The position numbers and the translations under genes were made by a program. Shown in pieces: positions 49,158 to 57,665 of a DNA stretch of 64,000 nt (its first letter is position 1; every line of letters begins with the position of its first letter). The DNA lies in NCBI RefSeq assembly GCF_008923205.2, contig NZ_WBMS02000003.1, positions 222,775 to 286,774 on the forward strand, in the 5' to 3' direction. The notes under the pieces were generated by a model, which saw only the letters and a program-made list of their open reading frames with translations, searched no databases and was not told where the DNA came from. The DNA comes from Actinomadura physcomitrii. GTDB lineage: Bacteria; Actinomycetota; Actinomycetes; Streptosporangiales; Streptosporangiaceae.

Positions 49158-49349
49158 GTGAAGGTACGAGTCGACCCTGAGGTCTGCCAGGGACACACGC
49201 TGTGCGCGATGAACGCGCCCGACCTGTTCGCCCTCCGGGATGAGGACGGCCACGCGTACGCCGTCGACGAGGAGGTGCCCGCCGGCAAGGAGGACCTGGC
49301 CCGGGACGCCGCCCGCACCTGCCCCGAACAGGCGATCGTCCTGTCCTGA
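49158..49349 (+). CDS. Small ferredoxin ([3Fe-4S] type) for P450
   Basis: The 63-residue ferredoxin has C-x2-H-x2-C (VCQGHTLC) and a closing TCPEQAI, the single-cluster pattern of actinobacterial P450 partners with His at the variable ligand position. The start is GTG at 49158, preceded by GAGGAG. The P450 gene follows 24 nt later, so it is the probable direct electron donor. A second, different ferredoxin (C-x2-F-x2-C) is encoded at 27945-28172. Confidence 0.92.
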   Translation: MKVRVDPEVCQGHTLCAMNAPDLFALRDEDGHAYAVDEEVPAGKEDLARDAARTCPEQAIVLS

Positions 49350-49373
49350 CCCGTCTCGACCAGTTGAGGGACC

Positions 49374-50732
49374 ATGAGCAACGACGATCCTCGAGACAAG
49401 CCCACCATCAGCCTGGACCGGCACTCCCCGCGGTACCGCCTCGAGTTCGAGAGCCTCGCGACGGAGTTCCATGCCAGGTGCCCCGTCGCCTGGAACGACA
49501 CCCACGGCGGCTACTGGTTCGCCAACGGCAACAAGGAGCTGTTCGACCTCGCGCGGCGGGCCGACCTGCTGTCCAACGAGAACGACGTCGACGGCACCGG
49601 CCGCGGCTACCAGGGCATCAGCATCCCGTCCCAGAGCGACCAGGCGAACCGCACCCGGGGCGGGTTCCTGGAGATGGACCCGCCTGACCAGCGGTACTAC
49701 CGCCAGGCGCTGAACCCCTACCTGTCGCCCGCCGCCGTCGAGCGGTGGAAGCCGGTGATCGACGAGCTGACCCGCGCCTGCCTCGACGAGAAGATCGAGA
49801 CGGGCCGGATCGACTTCGTCGACGACCTGGCCAACATCGTGCCCGCGGTGTTCACGCTGGCGATGCTCGGCATGCCGCTGAAGGACTGGGACGTGTACTG
49901 CGAGCCCGTCCACGCCGCGGTCTACACCCCGCCGGGCACGCCGGACCACGCCCGCGTCATCCAGCTCCAGATGCGCATGGGCATGCACATGATGGAGGTC
50001 ATGCAGGGGATCCGGGAACGGCCGCGCCCCGGGCTGATCAACGAGCTGGTCACGCTGAAGCTGGGGGACCGCACCCCGGACGACACCGAGATCGCCGGCG
50101 TCATCATGCTCATCATCGGCGGCGGGTTCGACACCACGACCGCGCTGACCGCCCACTCCCTGGAGTGGCTGTCGGAGCATCCCGGGGAGCGCGAACGGCT
50201 GAGCCGCGAACGGGACACGCTGCTCGACAGCGCCACCGAGGAGTTCCTGCGGTTCTACACCCCCGCCCAGGGCGACGGGCGCACGATCACCCAGGACTGC
50301 GAGGTCAACGGGACGGAGTTCAGGGAGGGCGAGCGGCTCTGGCTCTCCTGGGCGATGGCCAACCGGGACGCGAAGGTCTTCGAGGACCCGCACACCATCC
50401 ACCTCGACCGGAAGGGGAACCGGCACAGCAGCTTCGGCCTGGGCATCCACCGGTGCATCGGGTCCAACGTGGCGCGCGCGGTGTTCAAGTCCATGCTCAC
50501 CGCGGTGCTGGACCGGATGCCGGACTTCGTGTGCGATCCGGACGGCGCCGTCCACTACGACACGACGGGCGTCATCAACGGCATGAAGCACCTCCCGGCG
50601 ACCTTCACGCCCGGGAAGCGGCTGGGAGCCGGCCTGGACGAGACGCTCGAGCGGATGCAGCGGATCTGCGACGAGCAGCGCCTCGCCGAACCGGTCACCG
50701 TCCGCAAGGCGCGGGCGAAGCTGCGGGACTGA
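49374..50732 (+). CDS. Cytochrome P450
   Basis: The 452-residue soluble bacterial P450 has the I-helix GGGFDTTT (249-256), ExxR at E290-R293, and the heme-binding loop FGLGIHRCIG with Cys361 as thiolate ligand. It is longer than typical 400-residue bacterial P450s and ends with a Met/Glu/Arg-rich tail (ERMQRICDEQRLAEPVTVRKARAKL). The pair of adjacent ferredoxin and downstream reductase genes (52798-54009) makes a complete three-component system. It probably hydroxylates a hydrophobic substrate of the island. The CYP family cannot be assigned here. Confidence 0.93.
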   Translation: MSNDDPRDKPTISLDRHSPRYRLEFESLATEFHARCPVAWNDTHGGYWFANGNKELFDLARRADLLSNENDVDGTGRGYQGISIPSQSDQANRTRGGFLEMDPPDQRYYRQALNPYLSPAAVERWKPVIDELTRACLDEKIETGRIDFVDDLANIVPAVFTLAMLGMPLKDWDVYCEPVHAAVYTPPGTPDHARVIQLQMRMGMHMMEVMQGIRERPRPGLINELVTLKLGDRTPDDTEIAGVIMLIIGGGFDTTTALTAHSLEWLSEHPGERERLSRERDTLLDSATEEFLRFYTPAQGDGRTITQDCEVNGTEFREGERLWLSWAMANRDAKVFEDPHTIHLDRKGNRHSSFGLGIHRCIGSNVARAVFKSMLTAVLDRMPDFVCDPDGAVHYDTTGVINGMKHLPATFTPGKRLGAGLDETLERMQRICDEQRLAEPVTVRKARAKLRD

Positions 50733-50796
50733 CCCGGGCGATCTGAAGGGAGCGTGCGGTGGTGCATCCGGCGGCCGGTGCGAAGAGGGGTGGTCG

Positions 50797-52464
50797 ATGA
50801 GCGCGGAAGGACGTCCGCTCCCTCTGGTGACGCCGTGGAACGCGTTCTTCTGGACCTCCGGGTCCGAGGGTGTCCTGCGGATCAAGGAGTGCGGGTCGTG
50901 CTCCGCGCTCGTCCACCCGCCGAAGCCGGTGTGCCCGTACTGCGCGGGTTCCGAGATGGGGGTCCGGGCGGTGTCGGGCTCCGGCACGCTGTTCGGGTTC
51001 ACCGTCAGCCACCGGTTCCATCTCCCGGGCGTGCCCTCCCCGTACATCGTCGCCCAGGTCGCGCTCGACGAGGACCCGCGGGTGCGGCTGACCACGCGCC
51101 TGGTGGACTGCGAGCCGGACGAGCCGCGCCTCGGGATGCGCATGGAGGTGGCCTTCGAGCAGGTCGAGGACGTCTGGCTGCCGCTCTTCCGGCCGGCGGC
51201 GCGGCAGCCGGAGCGGCCCGCCCCGCCGCCGCCCGAGGAGACGCCGCCCGAACGCGCGCGCGCCCTCGTCCGGCCCATGCGGGGCGTGCGCAAGTTCGAG
51301 GACGACGCCGTCCTGTCCGGTATCGGCAGGTCGGAGATCGGGCGCCGGCTGATGCGCGATCCGCTCGCCCTCACCGTCGACGCCTGCCGGGCCGCGGTGG
51401 CGGACGCGGGCCTGACGATGGACGACATCGACGGCCTGTCGACCTATCCCGGCGGAGGGCTGGAGCACGGCATGGGGGAGGGCGGCGTCACGGCGCTCGA
51501 AGCCGCGCTGCGCGTGCGTCCGACCTGGTTCAACGGCGGCGGTGAGACGTTCGGTCCCGGCGGCTCGGTGATCGCCGCGATGCTCGCGGTCTCCGCCGGG
51601 CTCGCCCGCCACGTCCTGTGCTTCCGCACGGTCTGGGAGGCGACCCGTGCCCGGCTGCTGCAGGAGGGGCGGCTCGCCATGGGGTCCGGCCGCGTCGCGG
51701 GCGACATGGGGTGGGGCATGCCGTTCGGCGCGACTTCGGCCGCGCACGTCCTGGCGCAGACGGCCGGCCGCTATCTCGACCGCTACGGCGCGACCAGGGA
51801 GACGCTCGGGTGGATCGCGCTCAACCAGCGCGCCAACGCCGCGCTCGATCCGACCGCGGTCTACCGCGATCCGCTCACGATGGACGACTACCTGAACGCC
51901 CGGACGATCACCACGCCGTTCGGCCTGTACGACTGCGACGTCCCCTGCGACGGGGCGGTCGCCGTCGTCGTCTCCGCCGCCGACACGGCCGGCGACCTGC
52001 GTAAGCGTCCGGTGCGCGTGGAGGCGGTCGGCACCCAGATCGTCGAGCGGATGGAGTGGGACCAGAGCACGGCGACGCACGAACCGCAGGTCCTCGGCCC
52101 GGCGGCGCACCTGTGGACGCGCACCTCGCTGCGGCCGGACGACGTGGACGTGGCCGAGCTGTACGACGGCTTCACCTTCAACTGCCTGTCCTGGATCGAA
52201 GCCCTGGGCTTCTGCGGGATAGGAGAGGCCAAGGACTTCCTGGACGGCGGCGGGAACATCGCCCGTGACGGCGTCCTGCCCCTCAACACCCACGGCGGCC
52301 AGCTGTCGCACGGCCGGACCCACGGCATGGGGCTGGTGCACGAGGCCGTCGCCCAGCTTCGCGGCGAAGCGGGGGAACGGCAGATCGGCGGTGCGCGGGT
52401 CGCGGTGGTGAGCAGCGGAGGGCTCACGCCCAGCGGGGTCATGCTGCTGCGCGCCGACGGCTGA
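50797..52464 (+). CDS. DUF35 OB-fold / thiolase-like fusion (putative aldolase)
   Basis: The 555-residue protein joins two modules. The N-terminal zinc ribbon has C32, C35, C46 and C49 (KECGSCSALVH, PVCPYCAGS) plus an OB-fold (about 1-125). A proline-rich linker leads to a thiolase-like domain (about 155-555). The thiolase nucleophile Cys is absent (WFNGGGETFGPGG at that position), while YDCDVPCDG, LYDGFTFNC and HGGQLSHGRTHG are present. This matches Ltp2-like retro-aldolases, which need a DUF35 partner. Here both are in one chain, whereas the end of the window encodes them separately. It probably cleaves a 3-hydroxyacyl-CoA side chain. Confidence 0.87.
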   Translation: MSAEGRPLPLVTPWNAFFWTSGSEGVLRIKECGSCSALVHPPKPVCPYCAGSEMGVRAVSGSGTLFGFTVSHRFHLPGVPSPYIVAQVALDEDPRVRLTTRLVDCEPDEPRLGMRMEVAFEQVEDVWLPLFRPAARQPERPAPPPPEETPPERARALVRPMRGVRKFEDDAVLSGIGRSEIGRRLMRDPLALTVDACRAAVADAGLTMDDIDGLSTYPGGGLEHGMGEGGVTALEAALRVRPTWFNGGGETFGPGGSVIAAMLAVSAGLARHVLCFRTVWEATRARLLQEGRLAMGSGRVAGDMGWGMPFGATSAAHVLAQTAGRYLDRYGATRETLGWIALNQRANAALDPTAVYRDPLTMDDYLNARTITTPFGLYDCDVPCDGAVAVVVSAADTAGDLRKRPVRVEAVGTQIVERMEWDQSTATHEPQVLGPAAHLWTRTSLRPDDVDVAELYDGFTFNCLSWIEALGFCGIGEAKDFLDGGGNIARDGVLPLNTHGGQLSHGRTHGMGLVHEAVAQLRGEAGERQIGGARVAVVSSGGLTPSGVMLLRADG

Positions 52465-52495
52465 CCGCACGAGAAACAGAGATGAGGAGCACACA

Positions 52496-52798
52496 ATGAA
52501 ATTGCGAGTAGGACAGACCTTGAAGAGCGCCGTGGACGAGACCTCGGTGGTCGTGATCAAGAGCCCTGGAGGTGAGACCGCCGTGACCTGCGGCGGCCAC
52601 GAGATGACGGAGCAGCCCGGTGCGCCGGTCCCGGCCGCCGAAGGGGACGCCGGGCCGGGGCTGATGCTGGGCAAGCGCTACACCGTGGAAGGCGTGGAGA
52701 TCGAGCTGCTGTGCTCCCACGGGGGCCGGCACGCGGTCGCGGTCGACGGTGCGCCGGTAGAGCAGAAGTCGGCCAAACCCCTCCCCGCGTCCGACTGA
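52496..52798 (+). CDS. Small conserved-looking protein, unknown function
   Basis: The 100-residue soluble protein begins MKLRVGQTLKSAVDETSVVV. It has a CGG motif (TAVTCGGHEMTE), a GKRYTVEGVEIELLCSHGG strand pair with a second Cys, and ends in AKPLPASD. I recall similar small proteins in actinobacterial ferredoxin-reductase neighbourhoods but cannot name a family. A clear ribosome site (GAGGAGCACAC) precedes the ATG, and its stop overlaps the reductase ATG (TGATG), so its dosage is tied to the reductase. It might be a redox-chain accessory or metal-binding factor. Confidence 0.65.
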   Translation: MKLRVGQTLKSAVDETSVVVIKSPGGETAVTCGGHEMTEQPGAPVPAAEGDAGPGLMLGKRYTVEGVEIELLCSHGGRHAVAVDGAPVEQKSAKPLPASD

Positions 52799-54009
52799 TG
52801 GCGGCCGTGGAACGGGCGGCGGTGCCCGGGCACGTGGTGATCGTCGGCGCCGGCGTCGGCGGGCTGCGCACGGCCGAGGCGCTGCGCTCGGGCGGGTACG
52901 AGGGGCGGCTCACGCTGATCGGCGCCGAGCGGCACCCGCCCTACGACCGGCCTCCGCTGTCCAAGCAGATCCTCGAGGGGCGGTGGGAGCCCGAGCGGGC
53001 GATCCTCCGCGACCGCGCCGGCCTGGCGGACCTGGACGTCGCGGTACGGCTGGGCACCCGCGCCGTGGCGCTGCGCGGGACGACGGTCGACCTGGACGAC
53101 GGCGAGAGCGTCACCGGCGATGCCGTGGTCGTCGCGACGGGACTCGTCCCGCGCAGGATGCCGCACCAGCCGGACGGCGTGGCGTCCCTGCGGACCCTCG
53201 ACGACGTCCTCGCCCTGCGCGAGGCGTTCGAGTCCGCCGAGTCGCTGATCATCGTGGGCGGGGGCTTCATCGGGGCGGAGGTCGCCTGCGCGGCCCGCCG
53301 CCGGGGCATCGCCGTCACGGTGCTCGAAGCGCTGGGGGCGCCCTGCGAGCGGGTCCTCGGGCGCGAGGTCGGCGTGCTCGCGGCACGCCTCTTCCGGGAG
53401 GCGGGGATCGACCTGCGCCTCGGGGCGCGGATCCTGCGGATGCCCGACGGGCGCACGATCGAGTTCGCGGACGGGACGCGGCTGTCGGCCGACGTGGTCC
53501 TGGCGAGCGTCGGCGGCATCCCGGACCTCACCTGGCTCGGCGGCGCGGAGCTGCGCATCAAGGACGGTGTCGGCTGCGACGCCCGCGGCCGCGCCATCGG
53601 CATGGACGGCGTCTGGGCCGTGGGCGACGCCGCCGCCTGGTGGGACCCGGTCACCGGCGAGCACCACCGCGCGGAGCACTGGAGCACCGTGACCGACCAG
53701 GCCAAGCGGGTCGCCGGCGACATCCTCGGGGCCGAGCTCCCGGCTCCCTCCCCGCCCTACGTCTGGTCCGACCAGTTCGACCTGAAGCTGCAGGTCGCCG
53801 GCCGGACGGGGAACGCGGGCGAGGTGGTCGCCCTGCACGGCTCGGGGCTGGAGGGAGGCCCGGTCAAGGGCACCGTCGCCGGGTACTTCACCGGTGACGC
53901 GCTGAGCGGCGTCGTCGCGTTCGGCGCCCCCAAGCCGTTCATGCGGTACCGGTCCCTCATCGCGTCCGGCGCCGGCCGCTCGGCGGTCTTCGAGGAGGCC
54001 CGGCGGTGA
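52798..54009 (+). CDS. FAD-dependent NAD(P)H:ferredoxin reductase
   Basis: The 403-residue flavoprotein is of the putidaredoxin-reductase/BphA4 group. The N-terminal FAD motif is HVVIVGAGVGGLRTAEALR (about 12-30), the NAD motif is LIIVGGGFIGAEVACAARRRG (about 155-175), and the second FAD segment is GMDGVWAVGDAAAWWDP (about 275-290). YDRPPLSKQIL is also typical. The ATG overlaps the small protein gene, and the LLM gene overlaps its end by 4 nt. It probably reduces the ferredoxin at 49158-49349 for the P450. Confidence 0.92.
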   Translation: MAAVERAAVPGHVVIVGAGVGGLRTAEALRSGGYEGRLTLIGAERHPPYDRPPLSKQILEGRWEPERAILRDRAGLADLDVAVRLGTRAVALRGTTVDLDDGESVTGDAVVVATGLVPRRMPHQPDGVASLRTLDDVLALREAFESAESLIIVGGGFIGAEVACAARRRGIAVTVLEALGAPCERVLGREVGVLAARLFREAGIDLRLGARILRMPDGRTIEFADGTRLSADVVLASVGGIPDLTWLGGAELRIKDGVGCDARGRAIGMDGVWAVGDAAAWWDPVTGEHHRAEHWSTVTDQAKRVAGDILGAELPAPSPPYVWSDQFDLKLQVAGRTGNAGEVVALHGSGLEGGPVKGTVAGYFTGDALSGVVAFGAPKPFMRYRSLIASGAGRSAVFEEARR

Positions 54010-54893
54010 CGGGCCCGGCCCGTGCGGGCATCTACCTGCCGCAGCTGCGGATGGACCTGGCGACCATCGAGGCGCGCGCACGGGCCGCGGAGGAGGCCGG
54101 ATTCCACTCCGCCTGGTTCATGGACCACCTGTCGCCCCCGGCCGCCCGCGACCAGCCCATGCTCGACGCGTGGACGGTCGCCACGGCGGTCGCGGTGCGG
54201 ACCGAGCGGCTGCACGTGGGCCACCTCGTGCTGTGCAACGAGTTCCGCCACCCCGCGATGCTGGCGAAGATGGCCGCGAGCCTCGACGTCGTCTCCGGGG
54301 GGCGGTTCGAACTCGGGCTGGGGTGGGGATCGGTCGCCCGGGAGCTCACCGACTACGGAGTCACCGGCGCGGGCCCGTCGGTGCGCGCCGAACGGCTCGC
54401 CGAGACGATCGACATCCTCCGCGCGCTGTGGACGGGGGAGCCGGTCGACTTCGACGGGAAGCACTGGACGCTCCGCGACGCGATCTGCCGTCCGCGCCCC
54501 GTCTCCGGCCGGGTGCCCGTGCACATCGGCGGGTCGGGCCGCACGCTCACGCTGCCGCTGGTCGCGCGCTCGGCCGACTGGTGGAACTGCCCGTCGACCG
54601 CCGCCGACCGGATCGCCGAACTGCGCCCGTCGGCCGGCTCGGCGCGCGTGTCGGTGCAGCACCCGGTCGGGCTCGCCCCGTCCACCGCCGCCCGGGACGA
54701 GGTCGTGGAGATCGCGCGGCGGCGCTTCGGGGCGTGGGGCGGGCTGGTCGCCGGGACGCCGGACGAGGTCGCCGCGGCGCTGCGCCCCGAGCGCGAGGCC
54801 GGGGCGGAGCTGTTCATCTGCCAGTTCCACGACTTCGGAAGCGCCGAGTCGTCGCGGCTCTTCGCCGAAGAGGTCCTCCCCGCGCTCGACTGA
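54006..54893 (+). CDS. LLM-class (probably F420-dependent) oxidoreductase
   Basis: The 295-residue luciferase-like barrel protein begins ARAGIYLPQLRMDLATIEARARAAEEAGFHSAWFMDHL. It has the conserved LHVGHLVLCNEFRHPAMLAKMAASLDVVSGGRFELGLGWGS and PVHIGGSGRTLTLPLVARSADWW. These fit the F420-dependent actinobacterial type. GTG at 54006 overlaps the reductase stop (GTGA). It is the last gene of the long plus-strand operon and is followed by a strong hairpin. It probably reduces or oxidises a pathway intermediate. Confidence 0.87.
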   Translation: MTGPARAGIYLPQLRMDLATIEARARAAEEAGFHSAWFMDHLSPPAARDQPMLDAWTVATAVAVRTERLHVGHLVLCNEFRHPAMLAKMAASLDVVSGGRFELGLGWGSVARELTDYGVTGAGPSVRAERLAETIDILRALWTGEPVDFDGKHWTLRDAICRPRPVSGRVPVHIGGSGRTLTLPLVARSADWWNCPSTAADRIAELRPSAGSARVSVQHPVGLAPSTAARDEVVEIARRRFGAWGGLVAGTPDEVAAALRPEREAGAELFICQFHDFGSAESSRLFAEEVLPALD

Positions 54894-54897
54894 CCCC

Positions 54898-54937
54898 GCC
54901 CGGGGCCCGGCGTCGCGCGGAACGCCGGCCCCCGGGC
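54898..54937. terminator. Strong hairpin terminator
   Basis: A 16-bp stem (54898-54913 with 54922-54937) with a single mismatch and an 8-nt loop separates the convergent LLM and thioesterase genes. Confidence 0.75.
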
Positions 54938-54951
54938 GGACGCGCCGGGTG

Positions 54952-55848
54952 TCACAAGCGCGACTCGACCGGCGCCGAAGCCGCCTTCCCGCTGACCGAG
55001 AGGGCCCGGATCATGGCGTCCTGGGTGAACGAGGCGATGAGGCGCCCGTCCTCGGTGAGCACCTGGCCGCGCACGTGGCTCATGCCCGCGCCCGCGTAGG
55101 TGCTCTCGTGGTGGTAGCGGATCCAGCCGTCCCAGCCGAGGGGCTCGTGGAACGCCACCCCGATGCCCATGGGCGCGGTCGAGAGGCTGTAATGCGCCTG
55201 GGCCGTGCCGACCCCGCTGTGCGGGCGCATCGAGGTGGAGATGGACAGCGGCCCGGTGAACTGGGCCAGCAGCGCGCGGCGGAGGTCGTCGCGCTCGGGG
55301 ACGCTGTCGTAGCGCAGCCAGGCGTCCACGACGGGCGGCCCGACCTCCTCGGGATCGTTGAGATCGCGGACGCCTTCGAGGCGGACCTCCCTGCCCTGCA
55401 GCGGCATGCGGGCGGGGTTCGCCGAGCCGGGGCCCCCGACCGGCTCGCCGGTCCACCGGTCGTGCCTGATGACGTCCGGCTGCGGCCGGTCCAGCAGGAG
55501 GGTGACGGTCGAGCGGATCCGGTCGTCCTGCGTGACGGCGACCGTGGCGCTGGCGAAGGAGCGGCCGGCCTGGACCGGTGTGACGGTGAAGTCGAGGGGG
55601 TGCGCCGGGTCGGCGACGGACACGAACAGGCCGTGCGCGGTGCGGACGGTGCGGCCGGGCAGGGCCTTGCTCACGGCCACGATGGCCTGGGAGAGCATCT
55701 GGCTGCCCTCGACCACCCGGCGCCCCTCGTCGAAGCTGTCCCCCCGGAACCGGCGCGGTCCGTCGGGCCCGTCGTCGGCCGGCTCGACATCGAAGATGTC
55801 GAGCATCTGCTGCAGTGTGGTCTGTGCCGGCTCGGTCGTCTCGCTCAT
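54952..55848 (-). CDS. TesB-like acyl-CoA thioesterase (double hotdog)
   Basis: The 298-residue protein resembles acyl-CoA thioesterase II. The first hotdog half has VVEGSQMLSQAIVAVSKALPGRTVRTAHGLFVSVADPAHPLDFTV. The second has PMGIGVAFHEPLGWDGWIRYHHESTYAGAGMSHVRGQVLTEDGRLIASFTQDAMIR. The C-terminal SFTQ motif is typical of TesB. It would hydrolyse acyl-CoA to free CoA and release stalled intermediates. ATG at 55848 follows AGGAGCGCGAAC. It is divergent from a second, different thioesterase-like gene, with an inverted repeat between them. Confidence 0.88.
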   Translation of the reverse strand: MSETTEPAQTTLQQMLDIFDVEPADDGPDGPRRFRGDSFDEGRRVVEGSQMLSQAIVAVSKALPGRTVRTAHGLFVSVADPAHPLDFTVTPVQAGRSFASATVAVTQDDRIRSTVTLLLDRPQPDVIRHDRWTGEPVGGPGSANPARMPLQGREVRLEGVRDLNDPEEVGPPVVDAWLRYDSVPERDDLRRALLAQFTGPLSISTSMRPHSGVGTAQAHYSLSTAPMGIGVAFHEPLGWDGWIRYHHESTYAGAGMSHVRGQVLTEDGRLIASFTQDAMIRALSVSGKAASAPVESRL

Positions 55849-55919
55849 GTTCGCGCTCCTTCGCCCGCGCCCGTGGTGGGCCGTCCACGGCCCTCGGTTG
55901 CGATCCGGATCAGTGAATC

Positions 55920-55945
55920 CATAGTATTGCAAATATCGAACTATG
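55920..55945. promoter_or_regulatory. Inverted repeat between divergent thioesterase genes
   Basis: CATAGT (55920-55925) and ACTATG (55940-55945) flank an AT-rich 14-bp core that includes GTTCGATATTTGC on the minus strand (55929-55941). It lies between the two thioesterase genes and resembles the TTCGATA-type sites elsewhere. It could hold both promoters and a regulator site. Confidence 0.5.
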
Positions 55946-56014
55946 TGGGCGGCCGGGTGAAGGAGGACCCCGACGGCCAGGAGCGGTCCCGTGAGCACGC
56001 AAGGAGACACCCGA

Positions 56015-56791
56015 GTGAACGCAAGCCCCGCCCCGGCGGAGGAGACCCCGCGGCACGTCCTCAAGGAACTCGGCTTCTCGATCAGGCAGGCCGGCGAGGA
56101 ACTGCACGGCACCGCTTCGATCACCCCGCAGATGCACGTGCCGGGGGCCTCCCGCCTGCGGACGTCCGTCCTGGCGACCTGGGCGGACACCCTCGTCGGC
56201 CTGCTCGCGGCCCGGGTCATCGCCCCTCGCGTGCCGGTGACGCTCGAGCTCGACGTGCACCTGTACCGGCCCGCCCCCGCGACCGGAGACCTCCTGGGGA
56301 TCGCCAGGACGGTCAAGGCCGGCCGCTCGACCTTCGTCGCGGACGTCGGGTTCACCGTGGACGGCGAACCGCTGGCCATCGCCAACGGCCTGTTCATGAC
56401 GGCACCGGACCCCCGCCTGCGGATGCCGTCGGCGCTCAGCATCGACATGCCCGCGTCGGACGAGCGGCTGACCGTGCCGCTGGCCGAGCGCGCCGGCTGC
56501 GAACGCCGCGAGGCGGGAACGGCCGTCCTTCCCCGCAGCGAGGACGGCCTCAACGCCTCCGGCACCATCAACGGCGGGCTCATCGCGCTGGCCGCCGAGG
56601 AGGCGGTGCTCTCGCTGGCGCCGGGCGACACGCTCCGCTCGCTCAGCCTGCTCTACCTCCAGGCCGCGCGGGTCGGGCCCGTGGTCGCGACCGCAAGCCT
56701 GCGCGGCGGGATCGCCCGGGCGGAGCTGCGCGACTCCGGCAACGGCGGCCGCCTCACCGGCGTGGCGACCGCCTCCACCTTCCATGGCTGA
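56015..56791 (+). CDS. PaaI/hotdog thioesterase-like protein (tandem hotdog)
   Basis: The 258-residue protein has two hotdog-like halves: HGTASITPQMHVPGASRLRTSVLATWADTLVGLLAARVIAPRVPVTLELDVHLYRPA, then GLNASGTINGGLIALAAEEAVLSLAPGDTLRSLSLLYLQAARVGPVVATASL. This is the layout of PaaI-type or acyl-CoA thioesterases acting on CoA esters. GTG at 56015 is chosen because AAGGAG lies 8 nt upstream; another GTG at 55991 is in frame. It is divergent from the TesB-like thioesterase gene and convergent with the TetR gene. Confidence 0.75.
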   Translation: MNASPAPAEETPRHVLKELGFSIRQAGEELHGTASITPQMHVPGASRLRTSVLATWADTLVGLLAARVIAPRVPVTLELDVHLYRPAPATGDLLGIARTVKAGRSTFVADVGFTVDGEPLAIANGLFMTAPDPRLRMPSALSIDMPASDERLTVPLAERAGCERREAGTAVLPRSEDGLNASGTINGGLIALAAEEAVLSLAPGDTLRSLSLLYLQAARVGPVVATASLRGGIARAELRDSGNGGRLTGVATASTFHG

Positions 56792-56831
56792 CGGGCGGGC
56801 TCCGGGCGCTCCGGGCGCCGGACCCGCTCGC

Positions 56832-57554
56832 TCAGCCGGCCGGCGCGGCGCGGTCCGCGGCGCGGTCCGCGACGCCGGGACGGATGCCGACCGCGTTGAT
56901 CCAGATGCGGGTGAGCTGGTCGGTGGCGGTGGCGAGGTCGAAGCCGAAGGCGTTGCCGGTGTTGAAGAGGTAGTCGGCGAAGGACGCGACCATGCCGCCG
57001 AGCGCCTGCGCGGCGTAGACGGCGTCGACCTCCGGGTCGGCGACCTCGGTCTCCTGCAACTGGCGGATGCGCCGCTCGATCGCCCGGGCGAAGGCCTCCT
57101 GGCGCTGCAGACGGGTCGCGCGGACCTCGGCGTCGATGGTCGACACCTGCTGGATCACCCGCATGAGCTTGGCGTTCGCGCGGTAGGCGGTCAGGTAGTG
57201 CTCGTTCGCCGTGCGGATGCGCTCGATCGGGTCCGCGTCGTCGGGGGCCGGGCCGAGCGTGAGCAGGTCGACCTCGACCGAGTCGGCGACCTCCTTGAAG
57301 ATCTCCTCCTTCGACACGAAATAGGTGTAGAAGGAGCCGTGGGAGACCCCCGCGGCGTCGCAGATGTCGGCGATGCGCGCATGGATGAAGCCGTCGCGCT
57401 CGAAGATCTTCTTGGCGGACTCGAGCAGCTGCGCCCGCGTCTGGCGGCCGCGGATGGTGCGCCCCGTGCCGCGGCGCTTCTCCCGTCCCTCGCCTCCGCG
57501 CCGGCCCTTGCTGGCATTGGACATCGCGGTACGGCGGTTACTGGTCGCGGTCAT
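56832..57554 (-). CDS. TetR-family transcriptional regulator
   Basis: The 240-residue TetR regulator has a basic N-terminal arm (GRRGGEGREKRRGTGRTIRG) and then the HTH RAQLLESAKKIFERDGFIHARIADICDAAGVSHGSFYTYFVSKEEIFKEVAD (about 40-92). The ligand domain includes the conserved-looking FLFNTGNAFGFDLATATDQLTRIW-like C-terminus. The ATG is preceded by GAAAGG. About 87 bp upstream lies a TCGA-periodic site (57641-57665) shared with four other promoters, so it may regulate itself and them. The effector is probably an acyl-CoA or pathway acid. Confidence 0.9.
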   Translation of the reverse strand: MTATSNRRTAMSNASKGRRGGEGREKRRGTGRTIRGRQTRAQLLESAKKIFERDGFIHARIADICDAAGVSHGSFYTYFVSKEEIFKEVADSVEVDLLTLGPAPDDADPIERIRTANEHYLTAYRANAKLMRVIQQVSTIDAEVRATRLQRQEAFARAIERRIRQLQETEVADPEVDAVYAAQALGGMVASFADYLFNTGNAFGFDLATATDQLTRIWINAVGIRPGVADRAADRAAPAG

Positions 57555-57640
57555 TGCTGAACCTTTCCGGTGGCAGGTGGCGTGGTGGGCTTCCGAGCGC
57601 CTCGTCCCCCGGTCGCCAGTGGGGCCTCCGAGGGCTCACA

Positions 57641-57665
57641 ATAACCGAACTCGATATCGAGGTTG
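57641..57665 (-). promoter_or_regulatory. TCGA-periodic site with CTCGATATCGAG palindrome
   Basis: On the minus strand AACCTCGATATCGAG is followed by TTCGGTTAT. The core CTCGATATCGAG (57650-57661) is a perfect 12-bp palindrome. It lies upstream of the TetR gene and resembles sites at 29753-29778, 58940-58965, 58999-59030 and 60936-60955. Confidence 0.5.

Noticed and set aside
48078..51428. Very long minus-strand open frame (1116 codons) opposite the SDR, ferredoxin and P450 genes
   Set aside because: It runs antisense through three recognised genes, has no ribosome site and low-complexity composition; it results from the GC-rich third codon positions.
54022..56973. 983-codon plus-strand frame across the LLM and thioesterase genes
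   Set aside because: It crosses a strong terminator and recognised genes in both orientations and is Arg/Ser/Pro-rich; it is a shadow frame.
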